Origin: DATGZX01 sp035296965
Lineage (GTDB): Bacteria > Planctomycetota > Planctomycetia > Gemmatales > Gemmataceae
Reading direction: 5' to 3'
Assembly (NCBI GenBank): GCA_035296965.1
Contig: DATGZX010000444.1
Location: forward strand, 1-12,651
DNA length: 12,651 bases
Shown here: in pieces, positions 1 through 6,673 of the stretch
How positions within the stretch are numbered: the stretch's first letter is position 1
Layout: each line of letters starts with the position of its first letter
Position numbers and translations under genes: made by a program
The notes under the pieces: model-generated
What the model saw: only the letters and a program-made list of their open reading frames with translations
Database searches by the model: none
Told to the model about the DNA's origin: nothing

Positions 1-208
1 CGGAGGAAACCGCCCGCCAAAACTGGAGCACCGCAGAAGGGCCATATCAGGATATTACGGATCTGTATATTCGCAGCCGCGTGTCCCAGGCTGACGCAAC
101 CATCGCGCCCACAACGTCTTGGGTGCGACAGTGCCATTCGGGACATCGTACTTTTGCTTGCCCCAGCCACCGCCGAACGCGACAAAGCATCGCGGTGACA
201 CGCACCGC

Positions 209-313
209 ATGCGCTTCCCAAGGTGGTTCTTGCTACATGTGCTCAATCGCGGTAACGATCGCCGTACTGTCTTCCACAAGAATGGCGACTACGCCGCTTT
301 TCTGAAATCATAA
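209..313 (+). pseudogene. RAYT (Y1 transposase) N-terminal fragment, truncated
   Basis: The 34 codons from the ATG read like the first beta strand and following helix of a REP-associated tyrosine transposase. The recognisable stretch is HVLNRGNDRRTVFHKNGDYA, ending FLKS. A full RAYT has about 150-230 residues with an HxH pair and a catalytic tyrosine, all missing here. The frame stops at TAA 311-313, which overlaps the first bases of the palindrome at 312-352, so the rest of the gene was lost exactly where that repeat begins. Bases 1-208 upstream hold no gene I recognise. One plus-strand frame is open from about position 3 to 305 and could be the tail of a gene beyond the left edge, but nothing in it is familiar. 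Confidence 0.6.
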
Positions 314-352
314 AGGGGACGCATCTATTATTTAATTAGATGCGTCCCCTTT
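312..352. repeat. 41-bp palindrome between two truncated RAYTs
   Basis: Perfect inverted repeat: left arm AAAGGGGACGCATCTA (312-327), right arm its reverse complement (337-352), 9-nt AT-rich loop. It supplies the stop codons of the RAYT fragments on both sides. It shares the AAAGGGG head with the other hairpin repeats at 603-660, 5681-5734 and 10460-10570, and looks like a RAYT-mobilised REP/hairpin element. It could also act as a bidirectional terminator. Confidence 0.8.
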
Positions 353-562
353 TATTCCCTCCGGCCAAACCACGAGGTGCCAGTGGTTGGGCAGGATTAC
401 GTAGGCCAACAGGCGCATGTGCGTGCGCTCCCAGGCCTGCCGCAATACCTTCTCAAACGCCGCGTAATCCGGCGACTTTTCAAAAATCTGTGCGCGCCCA
501 ACCGCGCGGTTGAGAACGTGATAGACGTAGCCTCCATCCGAGCATCGCGTCCGCCTGGCCAT
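332..562 (-). pseudogene. RAYT (Y1 transposase) N-terminal fragment with HUH motif, truncated
   Basis: This 76-codon minus-strand frame begins MARRTRCSDGGYVYHVLNRA, continues through PDYAAFEKVL and LAYVILPNHWHLVVWPEG, and then ends. NHWHLV is the HUH metal-binding motif of Y1/REP-associated transposases. The second half, which carries the catalytic tyrosine (usually in a YIHxNPVRRGLV-like strip), is missing. The last codons (IKGDASN) and the stop lie inside the palindrome 312-352, so truncation is at the repeat. The homologous fragment at 209-313 faces it from the other side. No clear ribosome binding site precedes the ATG. Upstream on the same strand lie two repeats of the AAAAGGGGTC type. 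It is most likely a dead remnant. Confidence 0.75.
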
Positions 563-602
563 GGGGATGAAAGTAACAGAGCCCTGTGGCCAACGCCAAT
601 GG

Positions 603-665
603 AAAACCTAACCTGACCCCTTTTCTTTCCAGCGAGGCGTAAAGACTCCCGACCCCTTTTTGTTT
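603..665. repeat. AAAAGGGGTC-type REP-like repeats (two units)
   Basis: Two adjacent short repeat units. Read on the minus strand, 603-623 contains AAAAGGGGTCAGGTTAGG. The segment 631-665 contains AAAAAGGGGTCGGGAGTCTT and recurs at 5765-5799 with a single mismatch over 35 bases. Both units carry the AAAAGGGGTC head seen in the hairpins at 5681-5734 and 10460-10570. Long open frames that cross this area are translated repeat, not genes. Confidence 0.7.
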
Positions 666-666
666 C

Positions 667-704
667 GTCACGCCCTTCGGAGTACCTCAGGGCGTGGCCG
701 CCCG
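667..704 (+). repeat. REP-like hairpin, copy A
   Basis: The core at 669-696 has 8-bp perfect arms CACGCCCT / AGGGCGTG around a TTCGGAGTACCTC-type loop, followed by a GC-rich tail. The same unit occurs inverted at 1773-1812 (copy B) and direct at 2479-2518 (copy C). It lies 2 bp beyond the stop codon of the 707-1645 gene and may serve as its terminator. Confidence 0.8.
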
Positions 705-706
705 AC

Positions 707-1645
707 TTATGGGCTGGCCCGAGGAGATCCACTCTCTGATTTGCCCAAGCTGCCCTTGATCTTGGCAATGGCATTACGGCTCTCTGTGAGCTTTGTGGCA
801 CGTTCCCTCCGCTGCCGTTCCTCGTCAAGAATCAGCTCAATGCTCAATCTTAAAGGGGTGAAGATCTCCAAACACTGTTCTTCACTCAGCTCGTGAATCC
901 CTTTGCCCAGGATAGGATAAATAGCCTTGAATTCAATTAAGGGCCCAGGTAGCTTGTCTTTCAGGAGAACGATTTTATCCTCCATGCGGGCATGAGCATA
1001 TCCGTTCTCATCCCAACCGCTTTCCTTGCGAGCCTCAGCATGTGATTTCTCGACGAGGTCCTCGAAGATTCGTCTCAGATAGACGAAGGCCCCGATACCG
1101 ACACCATGAGCGTTCAGCCCTATTCCTTTAGTAAACTCTCGGTACTTATCGTCACCAAGGACCTTGCGGTACTTACTTGTGCCAGCTTCATGAAGATCAG
1201 CTAATGACGGGGACTGACCGATCTTCGTGATAGTTTTGTTCTGTACTCTGAAGATGAAATAGAGCGAGTGGTTCGGGTTACGGGCACAGGTAAATTCAAC
1301 GTTGAATACCCGCTCCTTAAGTGCTTCTTCCTCCATTGCAGATAGACTAACTGGTACCCTTGTGCCCTGCCTATCCTGATATACCCTAGGCCAGAGGCCT
1401 TTGATAAGTTCATCGACGCTGACCTCAATCCAAGTCTCTGTCCGAGTCACTGGCCCCTCTGGCCTACAGAACCCGAGGACTTTGCTCCTGAACACGCTTC
1501 GTTCTTGGCACTCCATGCAATGGGCATCCAGGGTACCTGTGTAAAACTTCACGCGCAGCACTTCGGCACACGCCCTTGTGTCAAACTGGAACCCTGCGTA
1601 AGGAGGTATTTCAAGAAAGAAGCTCTTTGGATCGGGTATTCCCAT
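707..1645 (-). CDS. conserved hypothetical protein with Cys/His (zinc-ribbon-like) N-terminus
   Basis: A 312-aa protein of unknown function. The N-terminal half holds a possible zinc site: CMEC at residues 43-46, Cys60, and CARNPNH at 120-126. The middle (about 140-205) has a conserved-looking strip, GIGLNAHGVGIGAFVYLRRI. The C-terminal half is helical and charged (GKGIHELSEEQCLEIF at 247-262), ending in a basic tail. The layout (zinc ribbon, then a helical domain containing an 'LRRIFEDL' helix) resembles DUF4145-type proteins such as the neighbour at 2601-3338, but I cannot assign the family. No R-x4-6-H catalytic motif is seen. The gene sits between inverted copies A and B of the same REP-like hairpin, with its stop codon almost touching copy A. 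ATG is the first in-frame start and no strong ribosome binding site is visible, so the start is uncertain. Confidence 0.8.
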   Translation of the reverse strand: MGIPDPKSFFLEIPPYAGFQFDTRACAEVLRVKFYTGTLDAHCMECQERSVFRSKVLGFCRPEGPVTRTETWIEVSVDELIKGLWPRVYQDRQGTRVPVSLSAMEEEALKERVFNVEFTCARNPNHSLYFIFRVQNKTITKIGQSPSLADLHEAGTSKYRKVLGDDKYREFTKGIGLNAHGVGIGAFVYLRRIFEDLVEKSHAEARKESGWDENGYAHARMEDKIVLLKDKLPGPLIEFKAIYPILGKGIHELSEEQCLEIFTPLRLSIELILDEERQRRERATKLTESRNAIAKIKGSLGKSESGSPRASP

Positions 1646-1772
1646 GTGACTCGTCGCTCACTTTCCCAAGATGACGAAACCGAACGAGAAGAAAGCCGCC
1701 AACCTTGCAACCAGAACATACCCATTCTCGCAATCTATCTCGATCTTCTGCGATTTCCAGCTTTCTTACTAG

Positions 1773-1812
1773 ACGGGCGGGTGGCACGCCCTGAGGTACT
1801 CCGAAGGGCGTG
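1773..1812 (-). repeat. REP-like hairpin, copy B (inverted)
   Basis: Reverse-complement copy of the hairpin at 667-704. The 28-bp core at 1785-1812 is identical to copy A read on the other strand. Its GCCACCCGCC flank is shared with copy C rather than A. It separates the 707-1645 gene from the RAYT gene, about 55 bp upstream of the latter. Confidence 0.85.
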
Positions 1813-1867
1813 CTGAAGGGTCACAGATTGGTTGCAGCCGATGGCGTAGGAAAGTAATCTGGCGTGC

Positions 1868-2464
1868 ATGCGAATTGTCGATTCTCAGACCGGCAGAAGC
1901 CATGTGGAAAAACGCCCCTTGCGTTACAACGAGCCAGGCCAGCCGCGCGAGCTGACTTTTCCCTGCTATCGTCACTATGCGCTTCTAAGCCGGGAGCGCA
2001 CGCGCCAGTGGCTTTGCGAGTCGCTTCAAGAGGCGCACACGAAATTCGGGTTTCAGCTCTGGGCGTACGTCTTGATGCCCGAACACGTGCATGTTGTTGT
2101 CTATCCGGGAGAAGTTCCGCAGCGGATGTCCCGTTTTCTGCAAGCGGTGAAGGAGCCCGTTGCTCGCAAGGCGATCCATTACATGATATGTAGCGCCCCG
2201 GAGTGGCTGCCCCGGGTGACGGTACGGGAGCGGCAGCGCCTGCGGCACCGTTTCTGGCAGCCGGGCGGTGGGTACGATCAGAATATCACGAGGATTCCAT
2301 CCCTGCGTGCGCTGATTGACTACTTGCATGCCAACCTGGTGCGGCGCGGGCTCGTGGCCAGCGTGGAAGATCGGGAATGGTCCAGCACGCGCTGGTACGC
2401 GGGGCTGCGACCAGTGAAGTTGGAAATGGACCAGGACGTCTTAATCGAGTTGGCACGTGGTTAA
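1868..2464 (+). CDS. REP-associated tyrosine transposase (RAYT), apparently intact
   Basis: A 198-aa single-domain HUH/Y1 transposase of the RAYT branch. These enzymes nick single-stranded DNA at hairpins and are thought to spread REP repeats. It shows an N-terminal strip RYNEPGQPRELTFPCYRHYA (residues 19-38), the HUH motif MPEHVHVVV (HVH at 73-75), and the YLHANLVRRGL strip with the likely catalytic Tyr152. It closes with EWSSTRWYAG (170-179), the usual end of the family fold. Length and motif order are as expected for a complete RAYT. A GTG at about 1902 is an alternative start. The gene is bracketed by inverted copies B and C of one hairpin repeat, the classic RAYT/REP arrangement, which marks those repeats as its probable substrates. 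Confidence 0.93.
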   Translation: MRIVDSQTGRSHVEKRPLRYNEPGQPRELTFPCYRHYALLSRERTRQWLCESLQEAHTKFGFQLWAYVLMPEHVHVVVYPGEVPQRMSRFLQAVKEPVARKAIHYMICSAPEWLPRVTVRERQRLRHRFWQPGGGYDQNITRIPSLRALIDYLHANLVRRGLVASVEDREWSSTRWYAGLRPVKLEMDQDVLIELARG

Positions 2465-2478
2465 GAGCGCCGCAGGTT

Positions 2479-2518
2479 CGTCACGCCCTTCGGAGTACGT
2501 CAGGGTGTGCCACCCGCC
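2479..2518 (+). repeat. REP-like hairpin, copy C
   Basis: Third copy of the CACGCCCT...AGGG(C/T)GTG hairpin (core 2482-2509), 18 bp after the RAYT stop codon. It differs from copy A by one loop base and one arm base, the latter still allowing a G-U pair. Its flank GCCACCCGCC matches copy B. B and C thus form an inverted pair around the transposase. Confidence 0.8.
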
Positions 2519-2600
2519 GATAATGCGCGGCAGGTGCTCGCTGGAGAGTTGACTGGCATGCCCGCACGCAAAAGTGTCAGCCTGCCACTAGGCCGGGCGC

Positions 2601-3338
2601 TCAACCTTCAGACTTACTTGCCTTCCGCTTCTTGTTTCTCCAGGCGAGGCGATCCAGGAACTCCTCATATCGATCCGCCAAGTCGTAGGTGTATTCCGTG
2701 ATCGCGTAAACAAAAGTCTGGAGGTCCGCTGAGTCCTCTCGCGAAATGGTGAAGTCTTCATCGGGATGGGCCGCCAGATTTCTGAAGGCTTGCAGTTGCT
2801 GGCTCCAATCGAATAGCCGCTTGTCAATGATCCCCTTCTCTTTTAGTTTCTTGATGCCTTCGCCCAACATGATTTTCTTTTTCGCAGTTTTCCCTGTCCC
2901 TTCTGAGGCACTTGGCTCGTTAAGCTGAAGTAGATGTCGACAGATAGCTTCAAGTGCGCGTCCGAGCATGACACAAGCGGCGGTGTTGGCGTTGGCTTGT
3001 ATTGCTCTGTCTGCCTCTGCAAGCGAGTCCCTTACCACCTTCGGAATACGAGTGCTAGCAAATATTCTTGGCGGTTTTGGATAGACTCGAACGCAATCTG
3101 ACCACGAATCATAGTCTGCCCCCATCTCGACAAAAGCCCGTTGCTCCGACTCTCCGGCAAGAATGGAATCGCAATTGGGGCATTTTCCTATGTGCACTCG
3201 TTTACCAAATGGCTCCGATGGGCCGTCGGGCTCACCAAAGTAACCTTCGCTTACAGCCCTTCCAGTTTCGATCGCAGCTACTTTTGCCTTACACCAGGGA
3301 CAATCTACTATGAAAGTTAAGGGTTTCTCCTTGCTCAT
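2601..3338 (-). CDS. DUF4145 domain protein with zinc ribbon and HEPN-type R-x4-H motif
   Basis: A 245-aa protein. Residues 1-70 form a probable zinc ribbon with CPWC (13-16) and CPNC (53-56). Residues about 100-225 match the DUF4145 pattern: a helix with ANTAACVMLGRALEAICRHL, a lysine-rich linker to IKKLKEKGIID, and AFRNLAAHPDEDF. The RNLAAH at 186-191 fits the R-x4-H signature of HEPN ribonuclease folds, with which DUF4145 has been grouped. The domain also occurs in type I restriction subunits. The start chosen is the MSKEK codon, because AGAGGAGG lies 11 nt upstream. A frame 29 codons longer has no such support. The 137-aa gene at 3437-3850 lies 98 bp upstream on the same strand, so the two may be co-transcribed. 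An RNase or defence role is inference. Confidence 0.85.
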   Translation of the reverse strand: MSKEKPLTFIVDCPWCKAKVAAIETGRAVSEGYFGEPDGPSEPFGKRVHIGKCPNCDSILAGESEQRAFVEMGADYDSWSDCVRVYPKPPRIFASTRIPKVVRDSLAEADRAIQANANTAACVMLGRALEAICRHLLQLNEPSASEGTGKTAKKKIMLGEGIKKLKEKGIIDKRLFDWSQQLQAFRNLAAHPDEDFTISREDSADLQTFVYAITEYTYDLADRYEEFLDRLAWRNKKRKASKSEG

Positions 3339-3436
3339 CGCCGGAATTGCCTCCTCTGAAACGGAGAACAGTAGCACTTGAGAATTGTCGGGCCACCCAG
3401 AGCGGCGGGCCCACCGTTCAAGCAAGGAAACTAAGC

Positions 3437-3850
3437 TCAGGACGGCGTGACGTCGCTTTCTCTCAGACGCTCGGCAATTTGCATAACATCTCGGGGGGAC
3501 GGCCCTCTTCCCAACTCTCCAAGGTCCTTCGTAGTAAATACCTCGTGAACCGCGCGGAGAAGGTGCTCGGCCACCAGTCCGCCGACACGCTCAGATCCGT
3601 AAACCGCGAAATCACCCTGATCAAATTCGTTGACGTGATCGGAAAGATAGTTCATGATGAGGTAGAACCGTCCCATTTTGTACATCATCTCTTTACTGTC
3701 CGCGTACAACGGTTTGAAATATTGAGAAACTCGTATGACCGTTCGTTCAAAGGGCCAAGGATATCCTGGTTTTCTCTCCCGGTCCAGAATGCCATGAATG
3801 TCGTCGAAATGACCCAGAAATTCGCTGAAAGGGTAAGGCGGCGGTCGCAT
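3437..3850 (-). CDS. hypothetical protein, 137 aa
   Basis: Not recognised. The protein is mixed, with an aromatic, proline-rich start (PPPYPF) and a charged helical second half with RVGGLVAEHLLRAVHEVF near residues 88-105. There is no signal peptide, membrane helix or cysteine motif. The ATG is preceded by AAGGA six bases upstream, which supports both the start and the gene. It lies just upstream of the DUF4145 gene on the same strand and is probably transcribed with it. It may be a truncated form of something longer. Confidence 0.6.
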   Translation of the reverse strand: MRPPPYPFSEFLGHFDDIHGILDRERKPGYPWPFERTVIRVSQYFKPLYADSKEMMYKMGRFYLIMNYLSDHVNEFDQGDFAVYGSERVGGLVAEHLLRAVHEVFTTKDLGELGRGPSPRDVMQIAERLRESDVTPS

Positions 3851-4189
3851 AGCGCATCCTTGTTGCGGAATAGTTATCTTTCCAATTTACCTGTGCCCGC
3901 CGGGCGCGCAGGAAGCCTTCGTGACTGCCGTACTGGTCCGGATGATGGCGCTTGACAAGGAACAGGAAGGCACGCCCCGCGGCCCTGGCGTTTTCTTCCG
4001 TCGCGTATCAGTGGAGCCACTCGATGAGTAGGGACAAGGATGCGGTCGCTCCCGCGGTAATTAACCGTGTAATGCGACTATAATTCTATTCGAGCGTCCC
4101 GCTCGGTTCAATGCAAGCCTGGCTAAACTGACGCTCCACCCGAGCGACTGCCGGGCGCGCCATGTCAGGGATTTTGGGTAGATTCACCG
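3851..4189. other. intergenic region between divergent genes, with a decayed minus-strand frame
   Basis: A 339-bp gap between the minus-strand 3437-3850 gene and the plus-strand nuclease gene. Minus-strand bases about 3895-4007 give a protein-like run (TEENARAAGRAFLFLVKRHH) preceded in frame by a TGA at 4008-4010 and, before that, by further protein-like codons (SLLIEWLH). There is no start codon, and the frame runs on into the neighbouring gene in another register. It may be a remnant of a lost gene. A small hairpin CGAGC-GTCCC-GCTCG sits at 4091-4105. Confidence 0.35.
4079..4084 (+). promoter_or_regulatory. possible -10 box (TATAAT) upstream of nuclease gene
   Basis: An exact TATAAT about 105 bp upstream of the 4190 start, in the only AT-rich spot of the gap. 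No good -35 box stands at 15-18 bp spacing, so this is a weak call based on one hexamer. Confidence 0.25.
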
Positions 4190-5641
4190 ATGATTGTGCT
4201 TGGCAAAGACGGCGACGACAAGGGAACGCAGCTTGAGAGGTTGACGAGAACCCTTTTGTCGCACCGAGGATACCGCAACCTGCAGACCAACGTCGTTGGC
4301 ACAGGCTCAGAGGAAATTGACGTTGAAGGGGAATTCCCGCTCCCCGCGGGGATACACGACACCCGCGTTTATCGCCTCATCGCCGAATGTAAGGCATACC
4401 GCAAGCCCGTCTCACTTCCCGAATGGCATAAATTCTGCGGAAAGCTCTATTCTGTCGAGAAGCTCCAGACCGAGGACGTTCAAGGTTGCTTTGTGGCATT
4501 ATCTGGAGTTAACGGCCCCGTGCGCGGTCATTACGACTCACTCAAAGCCCGTCGAGCCAAGGTCGAACTGGTGACCGCGGACGACTTACTCACCGAACTG
4601 TCCAAAGTCTATCCCCTGGTCGACTTCAAGATTCTCCGTGAAAAACTCAACAAGGCAACCGACCGCGTTTATCAGCTGGAGGAAGTGGCCTACTATGCCG
4701 ATCAGCTATATCGTGTCATCTTCTTTGAACACGGTGCCTACACGATTATTAAAGCTAATGGTGAGGAACCAACCCAGGAAGAAGTCGCAGAGTTGCGCCC
4801 GATGATTGAAGAAGCCTATGCAGTCATGGACTACATCGACTTGAAAGAGGAGGCTCGGGCAAAAAAGCGAGCAGTCGAGGTTGAGATTGCACTGATTGGT
4901 TGGCTTATGCTCGCGGGTGGAAAAGCAACCATCGCTGACCTGAAACCACTTGAACGTGCCGGCGTTTCCGAGCAGGAGTTGGCTGAGGCAGTGGACAGCC
5001 TCACCACTGAAGGACTTCTCGACAGCCCGGGTAGCGGCGTCGCCTCCTTGCCGACGGCCACCAGCAAGGAAGACTATAAGCGTATTGCCCAAGTTTACAT
5101 CGCCTTCTTTCGGATACAGCCCGACGTTCTGCCTAGAGTGCTTGATTGCCCATGGTATCGCGACCATATCGACACTGAACTTCTAGACGTCGTAAAGGGA
5201 TTCCAAGGACCAATGCAGTTATCGCCCGCCGACGATAAAGCTGCCATCACAATAATGCGGCTCTCTCCGCGCGCTCTTGTTAACGTCCTGCAGCCTGTGG
5301 TGATGATTAGACATCCCTTTGGGGGAGTGGACGAGGCCATTACCCGGCAAACCAACCGGGACTTGTTCATGAGCCTACTCTTTAACTGCTTACACGACGA
5401 GTTTATCCATTCACCTGTCCTGCACGAACACTACTGGGCAGCAGGAGTACGCGAACTCGATATTACGCGAAAGTACGTCGTAAAATCAGTGACCGGAATA
5501 CTCGTTCAGGACGACATCAGACACCGCCACGCCTTGGGGCTAGGCTTGGACTTGGAAGGCGCCCCCGCCGTTTTTGGCGGCATTAAGCAACGCAATGCTC
5601 CTGAACCCTGGGAGGAACAGCCCCGACCTGCCAGCGCGTAA
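4190..5641 (+). CDS. PD-(D/E)XK (Mrr-like) nuclease-domain protein, 483 aa
   Basis: The N-terminal domain (residues about 10-135) has the Mrr/PD-(D/E)XK layout: helix with Glu16 (QLERLTRTLLSHRGY), then GSEEIDVEGE with Asp44, then LIAECKAYRKPVSLPEW with Glu66-x-Lys68. These are the catalytic acidic and lysine positions of endonuclease-like folds. The domain ends with a strand and helix (GCFVALSG ... VELVTADDLL). A charged helical region (150-230) leads to a likely winged-helix segment (IALIGWLMLAGGKATIADLK ... LTTEGLLDSP, 233-280) and then an unrecognised C-terminal part to 483. I see no membrane segments. The ATG has only a weak ribosome binding site (GGGTA). It stands alone on its strand next to DUF4145 and RAYT genes. 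A restriction or defence role is plausible but inferred. Confidence 0.85.
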   Translation: MIVLGKDGDDKGTQLERLTRTLLSHRGYRNLQTNVVGTGSEEIDVEGEFPLPAGIHDTRVYRLIAECKAYRKPVSLPEWHKFCGKLYSVEKLQTEDVQGCFVALSGVNGPVRGHYDSLKARRAKVELVTADDLLTELSKVYPLVDFKILREKLNKATDRVYQLEEVAYYADQLYRVIFFEHGAYTIIKANGEEPTQEEVAELRPMIEEAYAVMDYIDLKEEARAKKRAVEVEIALIGWLMLAGGKATIADLKPLERAGVSEQELAEAVDSLTTEGLLDSPGSGVASLPTATSKEDYKRIAQVYIAFFRIQPDVLPRVLDCPWYRDHIDTELLDVVKGFQGPMQLSPADDKAAITIMRLSPRALVNVLQPVVMIRHPFGGVDEAITRQTNRDLFMSLLFNCLHDEFIHSPVLHEHYWAAGVRELDITRKYVVKSVTGILVQDDIRHRHALGLGLDLEGAPAVFGGIKQRNAPEPWEEQPRPASA

Positions 5642-5680
5642 CCCGAAGCTCAACGTCATGCTCGACCGCACTTAAGAAGC

Positions 5681-5734
5681 AAAAGGGGTCGGGAGTCTTT
5701 TCCAGAAAAGACTCCCAACTCCCGACCCCTTTTT
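5681..5734. repeat. GGGGTCGGGAG hairpin repeat
   Basis: The left arm 5681-5701 reads AAAAGGGGTCGGGAGTCTTT(T). The right arm 5706-5734 is its reverse complement except for a 7-nt internal insertion (a duplicated GGGAGT-like unit). With a 4-nt loop it would form a strong bulged stem ending in T-rich sequence, 39 bp after the nuclease stop codon. It may double as that gene's terminator. Confidence 0.8.
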
Positions 5735-5764
5735 GTTTTCGCGCGGCGGGCCGGAGGCTACGGG

Positions 5765-5799
5765 AGCGAAGCGTAAAGACTCCCGACCCCTTTTTGTTT
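5765..5799. repeat. second copy of the 631-665 repeat unit
   Basis: 35 bases matching 631-665 with one mismatch (position 5770 against 636), in the same orientation, more than 5 kb apart. The core GACTCCCGACCCCTTTTTG also equals one arm of the hairpin at 5681-5734. It is a solitary half-unit of that hairpin family. Confidence 0.85.
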
Positions 5800-5980
5800 T
5801 TTCGGAGCTCAAGGGCTGGCCCGCGTGTTCCCTTGCCAACGCTTCGCCCACGACCTTGCGGCCATCGGCGCATGACTGAGGGCCAAGATGGTTCGCTATT
5901 CCTTTCTTGTGCGGCTCTTGCATCCGCTACTCCAGGCCGGTTTTTATCCCGGCGCTTTCCCTGACACCTTTTTCGGGCCT

Positions 5981-6010
5981 CCGTCTGAAACGGTGGTTAA
6001 CGGTGCCGGT
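5981..6010 (+). repeat. CCGTCTGAAACGGTGG repeat, copy 1
   Basis: CCGTCTGAAACGGTGG followed by TTAACGGTGCCGG. The unit contains a small CCGT...ACGG hairpin and a second ACGGT half-site. It is nearly identical to copies 2 and 3 at 6049-6094 and 6674-6716. Confidence 0.75.
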
Positions 6011-6048
6011 AGTGTCCTGCTGCTGCCGTTGCGCCTAGCAGATTGGCG

Positions 6049-6094
6049 ATGACGGCCGTTGTTCGGCCGACCGTCTGAAACGGTGGCTAACGGT
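6049..6094 (+). repeat. CCGTCTGAAACGGTGG repeat, copy 2 (extended)
   Basis: Same core as copy 1, here with an upstream extension GGCCGTTGTTCGGCCGACCG that is also found at copy 3. It lies about 100 bp upstream of the antitoxin-like gene. The downstream part CGGTGGCTAACGG is shared exactly with copy 3. Confidence 0.8.
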
Positions 6095-6192
6095 GCACGT
6101 GAAACAGGTCGCGCACCTCTGGTAGAATGCCTTGGTGCAAGGAGGAAGCTAGATTTATTCGGTTTTTGGCTATCTCACGGGGAGCAAGGATC

Positions 6193-6588
6193 ATGACCGC
6201 CATCAAAGGGGTCGTCAAGAACGGCCGCATCGAGTTGGCAACTCCACCGGATTGGCCGGAAGGATGCGAGGTTATTATCGAGCCTGTTCGAATTCCCACC
6301 GAGAAGATCGGACTGGACGAGTCGGAATGGCGTGACGATGCCGAGAGCTTGGCCGACTGGGACGCGTGGATTCAGACACTTCAACCGCTGGAACTGACGC
6401 CAGCAGAAGAAGCTGCCTTCGCTCGCTTTGACGACCGGATTCTCGGCCAGTTCGAGAACAAGCCCGGAACTTTGCGTGCCGCCGTTCGACGATCCGCGTC
6501 ACCACCCGCGCCGAGTGCCCCGGTCCCAAGCGCTTCTCAAGCCGCACCGACAAAGGCGCCTGAGCAGGTTCCGGGTATGACCTCGTAG
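6193..6588 (+). CDS. small antitoxin-like protein, 131 aa
   Basis: The first 80 residues (MTAIKGVVKNGRIELATPPD, WPEGCEVIIEP, then DESEWRDDAESLADWDAWI) look like a small antitoxin-type family common in planctomycetes. It has a short beta-rich DNA-binding-like start ('GVVKNGRIEL') and an acidic tryptophan-rich middle. Such genes often precede a toxin gene, but none follows here. Residues 90-131 are instead a low-complexity Ala/Pro/Ser tail (SPPAPSAPVPSASQ), which looks like an acquired or frame-shifted end. The MTAIK start is chosen because GGGGAG sits 8 bases upstream. A frame opening at 6127 is longer but lacks this. Function is by resemblance only. Confidence 0.75.
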   Translation: MTAIKGVVKNGRIELATPPDWPEGCEVIIEPVRIPTEKIGLDESEWRDDAESLADWDAWIQTLQPLELTPAEEAAFARFDDRILGQFENKPGTLRAAVRRSASPPAPSAPVPSASQAAPTKAPEQVPGMTS

Positions 6589-6673
6589 TCCTATTCCCCG
6601 ACCCATCCCAACCACCGGCAACTCATCATACGTCCGCCCATTCAGCGGGTTGCCTCTCGCGGCCTTGTGCATC

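Larger units (their letters stand above)
5642..6192. other. 551-bp repeat-rich intergenic region
   Basis: No gene is supported here. The stretch holds a GGGGTCGGGAG hairpin (5681-5734), a second copy of that unit (5765-5799), and two copies of a CCGTCTGAAACGGTGG element (5981-6010 and 6049-6094). Bases 5800-5980 between them show no structure I can name beyond a CCTGACACCTTTTT tract resembling a repeat end. Minus-strand open frames crossing the area are translated repeats. Confidence 0.6.

Noticed and set aside
312..352. The palindrome considered as a CRISPR repeat or origin.
   Set aside because: It is a single copy with no spacer array, no Cas gene and no iteron-like sites nearby.
397..828. 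A 143-codon minus-strand frame across the RAYT remnant and repeats.
   Set aside because: It lies out of frame over the RAYT fragment and runs through the AAAAGGGGTC repeats and REP copy A. Its protein is translated repeat (Arg/Ser/Gly rich), with no family pattern.
3339..3425. A 29-codon extension of the DUF4145 protein.
   Set aside because: The internal ATG has AGAGGAGG upstream, and the zinc-ribbon homology begins only after it.
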